DNA of 27,548 bases from an uncultured Chloroflexota bacterium (GTDB lineage Bacteria; Chloroflexota; Anaerolineae; Anaerolineales; Anaerolineaceae): NCBI GenBank assembly GCA_902795255.1, contig CADBKS010000010.1, positions 1 to 27,548 of the forward strand, given 5' to 3'. This document shows positions 22,988 through 27,548 of the stretch, in pieces. The notes under the pieces were generated by a model. That model made no database searches. It was not told where the DNA came from and saw only the letters and a program-made list of their open reading frames with translations. The stretch's first letter is position 1. Every line of letters begins with the position of its first letter. Position numbers and translations under genes: made by a program.

Positions 22988-23049
22988 TATCTGCGATAAG
23001 CAGATAACACAAAGCGATGGCAGCCGGCGGTTATATACCGTTGGCTGCC
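22988..23049 (+). other. two intercistronic hairpins between binding protein and permease
   Basis: TATCTGC (22988-22994) pairs with GCAGATA (23000-23006). A stronger 12-bp stem joins 23019-23030 to 23038-23049, with two G-U pairs and a TTATATA loop; its ends are GGCAGCC and GGCTGCC. Neither has a T-run, so they more likely protect the binding-protein mRNA and lower permease expression than terminate, as in other binding-protein operons. Confidence 0.6.
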
Positions 23050-23094
23050 GCCACTATACATACCTGCCCCTCATCAGCATACAGAGAGGTGTTT

Positions 23095-24105
23095 ATGAAA
23101 TACGAATTTCTTCGATTCGTCATAAAAAAATTTCTGATCATGGTTTTGAGCGTGTTTCTGATCTCGCTTGCGGTTTTCTTTATTATCACGCTCCCTCCGG
23201 GAGACTTTCTGACCAACTATGTCGGTCAGCTGCAGGCAGCGGGTGAGTCAGTCTCTCAGGAAACGATCGACAAGCTGAAAGCCGTCTACGGTCTCGATCA
23301 GCCATTCATCGTACAGTACTGGAAATGGATCTCCAATATCATTTTGCGCGGTGATTTCGGTTATTCGTTCCTGTGGAAGATGCCGGTAGCGTCTGTGATC
23401 CGGGCGTATATCGTTCCGACGATCGTGCTTTCGCTCGTCACGATGCTGTTCACGTACCTGATCTCGATCCCGATCGGCATCTACAGCGCGGTGCATCAGT
23501 ACTCATTGGGGGACTACATGTTTACGAGCATCGGGTTTATCGGAATGGCGGTCCCAAACTTCCTTCTCGGTATCATCCTGATGTTCATCGCATTCAAGCT
23601 GACGGGGGATACGATGCTCGGATTCTTTTCCGCGAAGTACCAGACAGCGCCGTGGTCGTTCGAAAAGTTTCTCGACCTTCTGAAGCACTGTATCATCCCG
23701 GTACTTGTCATCGGACTGATGAATACCTGCGGTCTGATGCGTACGATGCGGAGCCAGATGCTGGATGAGCTCAGCAAGAACTACGTTCTGGCTGCCCGGG
23801 CCAAGGGGCTCAAAATGCGGGTCATCCGTTATAAATACTGTGTCCGCGCCGCGATCAACCCGATCGCAGCTTCGATCGGCTGGTCGCTCGTGAATATCTT
23901 TACGGGAACGACCATTGTCGCGATCGTTCTGAACCTGCCCTCCATGGGACGGGTGATGTATGATGCGCTTCTCGACCAGGACATGTACCTCGCCGGCAGC
24001 TGGCTGTTCCTGATGGCCATCATGACGGTCATCGGCACGTTCCTGTCCGACATTCTGCTCGCGTGGCTCGATCCGCGTGCGAGAAAGGAATACATCCAGG
24101 GGTGA
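23095..24105 (+). CDS. ABC transporter permease, DppB/OppB type
   Basis: A 336-residue inner-membrane permease. It has an N-terminal helix, the family's periplasmic segment ending in YGLDQPFIVQYWKWISNIILRGDFGYSF, then about five more helices. The EAA loop that docks on the ATPases is LAARAKGLKMRVIRYKYCVRAAINPI. The ATG at 23095 has AGAGG six bases upstream and gives the canonical start; an open frame reaching back to 23017 runs through the hairpins. The second permease starts five bases after its stop. Confidence 0.92.
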   Translation: MKYEFLRFVIKKFLIMVLSVFLISLAVFFIITLPPGDFLTNYVGQLQAAGESVSQETIDKLKAVYGLDQPFIVQYWKWISNIILRGDFGYSFLWKMPVASVIRAYIVPTIVLSLVTMLFTYLISIPIGIYSAVHQYSLGDYMFTSIGFIGMAVPNFLLGIILMFIAFKLTGDTMLGFFSAKYQTAPWSFEKFLDLLKHCIIPVLVIGLMNTCGLMRTMRSQMLDELSKNYVLAARAKGLKMRVIRYKYCVRAAINPIAASIGWSLVNIFTGTTIVAIVLNLPSMGRVMYDALLDQDMYLAGSWLFLMAIMTVIGTFLSDILLAWLDPRARKEYIQG

Positions 24106-24110
24106 CGCGT

Positions 24111-25214
24111 ATGGCACAGAAAAAAAGCTCCAATTACTACTACGCGTCTCAGTGGACCCTGATGTACGCAAAATTCCGGAAGCATAAGCTCGCGATGGCA
24201 AGCGCGGTCATTCTTATCATTTTCTACCTGACTGCGATTTTCGGAAACTTCATAGCACCGCAGGGAACGGAACAGTTCGACAGCCGCTATGTCAACTGCA
24301 GTCCGACGCCGGTGCATTTTTTCCATGAAGGGAAATTCATCGGCCCGTTCGTGTACGGTCTTCAGAAGGTCCGCAATATGGAAACGTTCATGTATGAGTT
24401 CAGTGAAAAGACCGACGAGATCTATCGGATCCGTTTCTTCAGGCAGGGACAGCGCGGCGGGGAATACAAATGGCTCGGACTGTTTCCGAGCAACCTGCAT
24501 CTGTTTGAGGCGGAAGAAGGGGGCGCGGTATTTCTGATCGGCACGGACTATATGGGGCGCGACCTGTTCTCACGGGTCGTGCTCGGCAGTCAGATCTCCC
24601 TGTTCATCCCGGTAGTCGGGATGATACTGACAGTCTTCCTGGGGATCCTGATCGGATCCATTGCGGGCTATTTCGGCGGCCGGGTGGATAACGTGATCCA
24701 GCGTCTCATTGAGGTCGTCCGTTCGTTCCCGCAGGTACCTCTCTGGATGGCACTTTCTGCCGCGATCCCGCCAACCATGAAACCGGCACAGATCTTCATG
24801 CTGATGACGATCATCCTTTCGCTGATCTCCTGGCCGGATATGGCGAGAACGGTTCGGAGCAAGTTCTTCTCGATCAAGAAGGAAGATTACATCATGTCGG
24901 CCCGCATCTCCGGTGCCCCCGGAAGTGCGATCGTCATGCGGCACATGATCCCGAGCTTTCTGAGTTATATCATCGTCCGGATGTCGCTCACGATCCCGCA
25001 TCTGATCGTCGGCGAAACGACGCTGAGCTTTTTGGGGCTCGGTCTCCGTTCCCCCGCGACGAGCTGGGGTGTCCTTCTGCAGGAAACGAATAAGCTGGAG
25101 ACGATCATGTTCTTCGGATGGAAACTTCTTCCGATGATCTTTGTCTTCATCACGGTCCTTGCGTTCAACTTCCTCGGCGACGGACTCAGAGACGCCGCGG
25201 ATCCATATAAATAA
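24111..25214 (+). CDS. ABC transporter permease, DppC/OppC type
   Basis: A 367-residue permease partner. After a cytoplasmic tail and the first helix (MASAVILIIFYLTAIFGNFIAP) comes an unusually long extracytoplasmic loop of about 100 residues. Then LIGTDYMGRDLFSRVVLGSQISL leads into the conserved five-helix core, with the docking loop MSARISGAPGSAIVMRHMIP and the late FLGLGLRSPATSWG. The long loop may contact the binding protein. The 5-base gap to the first permease and the AGGAGG before the next gene fit one polycistronic unit. Confidence 0.92.
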   Translation: MAQKKSSNYYYASQWTLMYAKFRKHKLAMASAVILIIFYLTAIFGNFIAPQGTEQFDSRYVNCSPTPVHFFHEGKFIGPFVYGLQKVRNMETFMYEFSEKTDEIYRIRFFRQGQRGGEYKWLGLFPSNLHLFEAEEGGAVFLIGTDYMGRDLFSRVVLGSQISLFIPVVGMILTVFLGILIGSIAGYFGGRVDNVIQRLIEVVRSFPQVPLWMALSAAIPPTMKPAQIFMLMTIILSLISWPDMARTVRSKFFSIKKEDYIMSARISGAPGSAIVMRHMIPSFLSYIIVRMSLTIPHLIVGETTLSFLGLGLRSPATSWGVLLQETNKLETIMFFGWKLLPMIFVFITVLAFNFLGDGLRDAADPYK

Positions 25215-25226
25215 GGAGGCGGCCGT

Positions 25227-26273
25227 ATGTTATTCCAGAAGAAGAAAGATCAAAACAGCTATTCGCTTCCCGACGGTGTCCTCCTGAAGGCTGAGAATCT
25301 GAGGGTCAATATCAGGACCGATGGTGCGGTGCTCAACGCGGTGCGGGGTATCGATCTGGAACTGAAGAGCTGCGAGACACTCGGCCTGGTCGGCGAATCC
25401 GGCTGCGGGAAAAGTGTCACGAGCAAAGAGGTCATCGGGATCAACCCTTCCAACTGTTCGTCGACCGGCAGCATCCTGTTCAAACGGAAGGACGGGACCG
25501 TGTTGGATCTGCTCGGGCTTGAACGGGACGGTGCGCTGTACCGTGCGATCCGCGGCAATGAGATCGCCATGATCTTCCAGGAGCCGATGACCGCGTTCTC
25601 CCCGCTCTACACGATCGGCAGCCAGATGAGCGAGATCATCCTGATCCACCATCCGGAGGCAACGAAACAAAGCGCCAGGGAGAAGGTCATCGAAATGATG
25701 AAACTTGTCGGGATCGCAAATCCCGAGATCCGCTTCAATCAGTACCCGCACGAGTTTTCGGGCGGCATGCTGCAGCGGGCGCTGATCGCGATGATGCTGA
25801 GCAACGAGCCGGACCTTCTGATCGCGGACGAGCCGACGACTGCGCTGGATGTGACGATCCAGGCACAGATCCTCGAACTCATGAAGCGGCTCCAGGCAAA
25901 ACTGGGCATGTCGATCCTGTTTATCACGCACGACCTCGGCATCGTGGCGAGCATGTGCCAGCGGGTCGCCGTCATGTATCTCGGCGAGATCGTTGAACTC
26001 GGATCGGTCCGTCAGATCTTCCACAATCCGCAGCATCCCTACACGCGTAACCTTCTCCGGTCGCTGCCGCGTATCGATTCCAGCCGGGACGAGAAATTGT
26101 ATGCGATCAAGGGCGTTGTGCCGGTGCCGGTGGACCTTCCCGAAGCCTGTGGGTTCCATGACCGGTGTGAACAGTGCATGAAAGGGATCTGCGACAAACG
26201 GTTCCCGCCGGTTATCGAAGTCGAGCCCGGACATTTTGTAAAATGCGCTCTGCACGGAAAAGGCGGGAGATAA
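25227..26273 (+). CDS. ABC transporter ATPase, DppD/OppD type
   Basis: A 348-residue ATPase that powers the importer. Walker A is G56-ESGCGKS, Q-loop Gln is at 118, the signature is FSGGMLQR (177-184), Walker B is LLIADE (197-202), and the switch His is 235. The C-terminal oligopeptide-transporter extension carries a Cys cluster (CGFHDRCEQCMKGIC and a later KCAL), which in DppD relatives binds an iron-sulfur cluster. AGGAGG precedes the ATG. The last gene of the operon begins three bases after its stop. Confidence 0.94.
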   Translation: MLFQKKKDQNSYSLPDGVLLKAENLRVNIRTDGAVLNAVRGIDLELKSCETLGLVGESGCGKSVTSKEVIGINPSNCSSTGSILFKRKDGTVLDLLGLERDGALYRAIRGNEIAMIFQEPMTAFSPLYTIGSQMSEIILIHHPEATKQSAREKVIEMMKLVGIANPEIRFNQYPHEFSGGMLQRALIAMMLSNEPDLLIADEPTTALDVTIQAQILELMKRLQAKLGMSILFITHDLGIVASMCQRVAVMYLGEIVELGSVRQIFHNPQHPYTRNLLRSLPRIDSSRDEKLYAIKGVVPVPVDLPEACGFHDRCEQCMKGICDKRFPPVIEVEPGHFVKCALHGKGGR

Positions 26274-26276
26274 GGT

Positions 26277-27269
26277 ATGAATAAAGATAATATCGTACTT
26301 GAGGTAAGGAATCTTACCAAGACCTATGAATCCGGGAATACGAAGGTCTACGCGTTGTCCGACGTTTCCTTCACCGCGAGAGAAGGCGAGACGATCGGTA
26401 TCGTTGGCGAATCAGGCTGCGGCAAGACGACGCTGGGACGCTGCATCGTACGCGGCATCGATGCGACGAGCGGCGAGGTGATCCTCCATAAGGACGGCCG
26501 GAAGACCGACTTTCTGAAGGCGGCGAAGAGCGAAATGAAAGAACTCCGGCCGGATATCCAGATGATCTTCCAGGATCCCTACGGGAGCCTGGATCCCCGC
26601 ATGACGGTTTATGACATCATCAGCGAACCGCTGCGTTACTCAGGTAATTTATCAAAGGATGAAATCAATCGGAGGGTCCTGGCCATCACCGAAAAGGTCG
26701 GTCTTGATAAATCGTTTTTGAGACGTTATCCCCATGCGTTTTCCGGCGGTCAGCGGCAGCGGATCGGGATCGCAAAGTCCCTGATCCTGAACCCAAAAGT
26801 CGTCGTCTGCGACGAAGCGGTCTCGGCACTCGACGTTTCCATCCAGGCGCAGATCATCAACCTGCTGGAAGAGCTGCAGGATGAGCTCGGACTGACTTAT
26901 CTGTTCATTTCCCACGCGCTCGCGGTCGTAAGGCACATCTCGGACCGCATTATGGTCATGTATCTCGGTAAGGTCGTGGAATTCGGTGATACAGATGATC
27001 TCTTCAAAAATCCGATGCATCCATACACGAAGGCGCTGCTTTCTGCCGCGCCGATTCCGGATCCGGATTATACGGTCGAGAGGATCATCCTTGAGGGAGA
27101 GGTCCCGACCCCCGTGGATCCGCCGAAAGGCTGTCATTTCCATCCGAGATGCCGCTATGCCACGGAACAGTGCAGAAAAGAGTATCCGCCGTTACGGGAA
27201 AGAAACGGACGGTATGTTGCCTGCTGGAACTGCGGAGCCGCGGAAGCAGTAACAGGCGCCCGCGGTTAA
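26277..27269 (+). CDS. ABC transporter ATPase, DppF/OppF type
   Basis: A 330-residue second ATPase that would pair with the preceding one. Walker A is G44-ESGCGKT, the Q-loop is MIFQDPYGSLDPR, the signature is FSGGQRQR (155-162), Walker B is VVVCDE, and the switch His is 213. The usual Asp after that His is Ala here (SHALAVVRH). The C-terminal Cys pattern (GCHFHPRCRYATEQC, then CWNC) resembles that of its partner. It closes the operon; no clear T-tailed terminator follows, only the hairpin cluster further on. Confidence 0.94.
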   Translation: MNKDNIVLEVRNLTKTYESGNTKVYALSDVSFTAREGETIGIVGESGCGKTTLGRCIVRGIDATSGEVILHKDGRKTDFLKAAKSEMKELRPDIQMIFQDPYGSLDPRMTVYDIISEPLRYSGNLSKDEINRRVLAITEKVGLDKSFLRRYPHAFSGGQRQRIGIAKSLILNPKVVVCDEAVSALDVSIQAQIINLLEELQDELGLTYLFISHALAVVRHISDRIMVMYLGKVVEFGDTDDLFKNPMHPYTKALLSAAPIPDPDYTVERIILEGEVPTPVDPPKGCHFHPRCRYATEQCRKEYPPLRERNGRYVACWNCGAAEAVTGARG

Positions 27270-27340
27270 ATACGGATGAGTCTTATTAGGTGCTGAGGGA
27301 ATATAAACATATTTGTCGACCCTGACACAGTAATCGGGGT

Positions 27341-27490
27341 GCCGGGGGCGACGGGCGGCTTTAGCCGGCCCGTGCTCCCGGCTAATAAAACCAGGCGCGG
27401 CAAGCAGCTTATGCAAACATACGAACGATTGGGCCGCGCCTTGCAGCGGAGCTCCTGCTCCGCATCTTAAAAGGCGTGGGCTTCGCCCAC
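27341..27490. repeat. cluster of four strong hairpins
   Basis: H1, 27341-27382: outer GCCGGG/CCCGGC with nearly continuous inner pairing to a GGC-TTTA-GCC tip. H2: AGGCGCGGC (27393-27401) with its perfect complement at 27433-27441. H3: GCGGAG/CTCCGC at 27446-27463. H4: GTGGGC-TTC-GCCCAC at 27476-27490. None has a T-tract suited to intrinsic termination. The cluster may be a structured RNA or a repeat element; no open frame of note lies in it. Confidence 0.6.
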
Positions 27491-27546
27491 ACCATACGGA
27501 GCAGGTTTCTCACTTTCGACTGCCATGTGCATATCTAAGTGAGCTC
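27430..27546 (-). repeat. dispersed repeat, copy 2
   Basis: On the minus strand it begins GAGCTC (27546-27541) and has GTGAGAAACCTGCTCCGT from 27513, the same order and 33-base offset as copy 1 at 1518. A GATGCG..GCAG.AGCTC.GC motif follows, overlapping hairpin H3. The window ends two bases beyond it, so the outer boundary cannot be judged. Confidence 0.6.
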
Positions 27547-27548
27547 AT

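Noticed and set aside
27270..27548. tRNA or other known RNA gene
   Set aside because: The hairpins do not form a cloverleaf, and no TTCGANNC-type arm is in the right place.

Overview
The window looks like chromosomal DNA of an anaerobic Anaerolineae-type Chloroflexota bacterium. This is an inference from three traits: an NBR1/FW-type Ig-like domain fused to a solute-binding protein (1863-3467), a lipoprotein with TPTSTPTP-type linkers (7851-9356), and a sulfatase of the cysteine type. There is no rRNA or other marker to confirm it. Most of the DNA is moderately GC-rich. The exceptions are an AT-rich island (about 300-1500) and two small lower-GC genes at 4907-5278 and 7418-7792.

Layout. (1) 1-1780: an AT-rich zinc-ribbon/SH3 membrane protein on the minus strand, flanked by hairpin and repeat DNA. 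(2) 1863-9356, minus strand: a lipoprotein with a probably leaderless start, then a GT2 lipid-carrier-type glycosyltransferase, a Gfo/Idh sugar dehydrogenase and a DegT-type sugar aminotransferase. After a weak terminator and a separate promoter comes an amino-acid-type binding protein with two C-terminal beta-sandwich domains. Two four-helix-bundle genes of the 23S-rRNA-intervening-sequence (S23/IVP) family sit in this cluster, each inside an inverted-repeat-bounded element that fills an intercistronic gap. (3) 9357-9861: a gap of short heptamer repeats and hairpins, then a strongly codon-biased secreted protein (9862-11604) with its own terminator, and a short orphan ORF with another terminator. 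(4) 12297-17948, plus strand: a compact housekeeping operon of dynamin-like GTPase, dnaG, rpoD and a degenerate NUDIX protein, with ATGA overlaps at the last two junctions. (5) 18195-27269: a divergent locus with a LacI-family repressor on the minus strand and, on the plus strand, a sulfatase, a family-5 solute-binding protein, two Dpp/Opp-type permeases and two ABC ATPases. Three copies of a TGCGTGC-N4-GCACGCA operator bracket the promoters. (6) 27270-27548: several strong hairpins and a second copy of a repeat found near position 1518.

How the parts work together. The LacI locus reads as an inducible import operon: the ABC transporter would bring in an oligomeric, probably sulfated, substrate, and the signal-peptide-less sulfatase would remove sulfate in the cytoplasm. 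The sugar genes read as part of a surface-glycan modification pathway. The most unusual feature is the pair of S23/IVP elements. Each has inverted ends built from degenerate 7-bp units, each end touches the stop codon of the upstream gene, and the gene-with-complementary-ends layout recalls 23S rRNA intervening sequences, but placed in an ordinary protein-coding operon.
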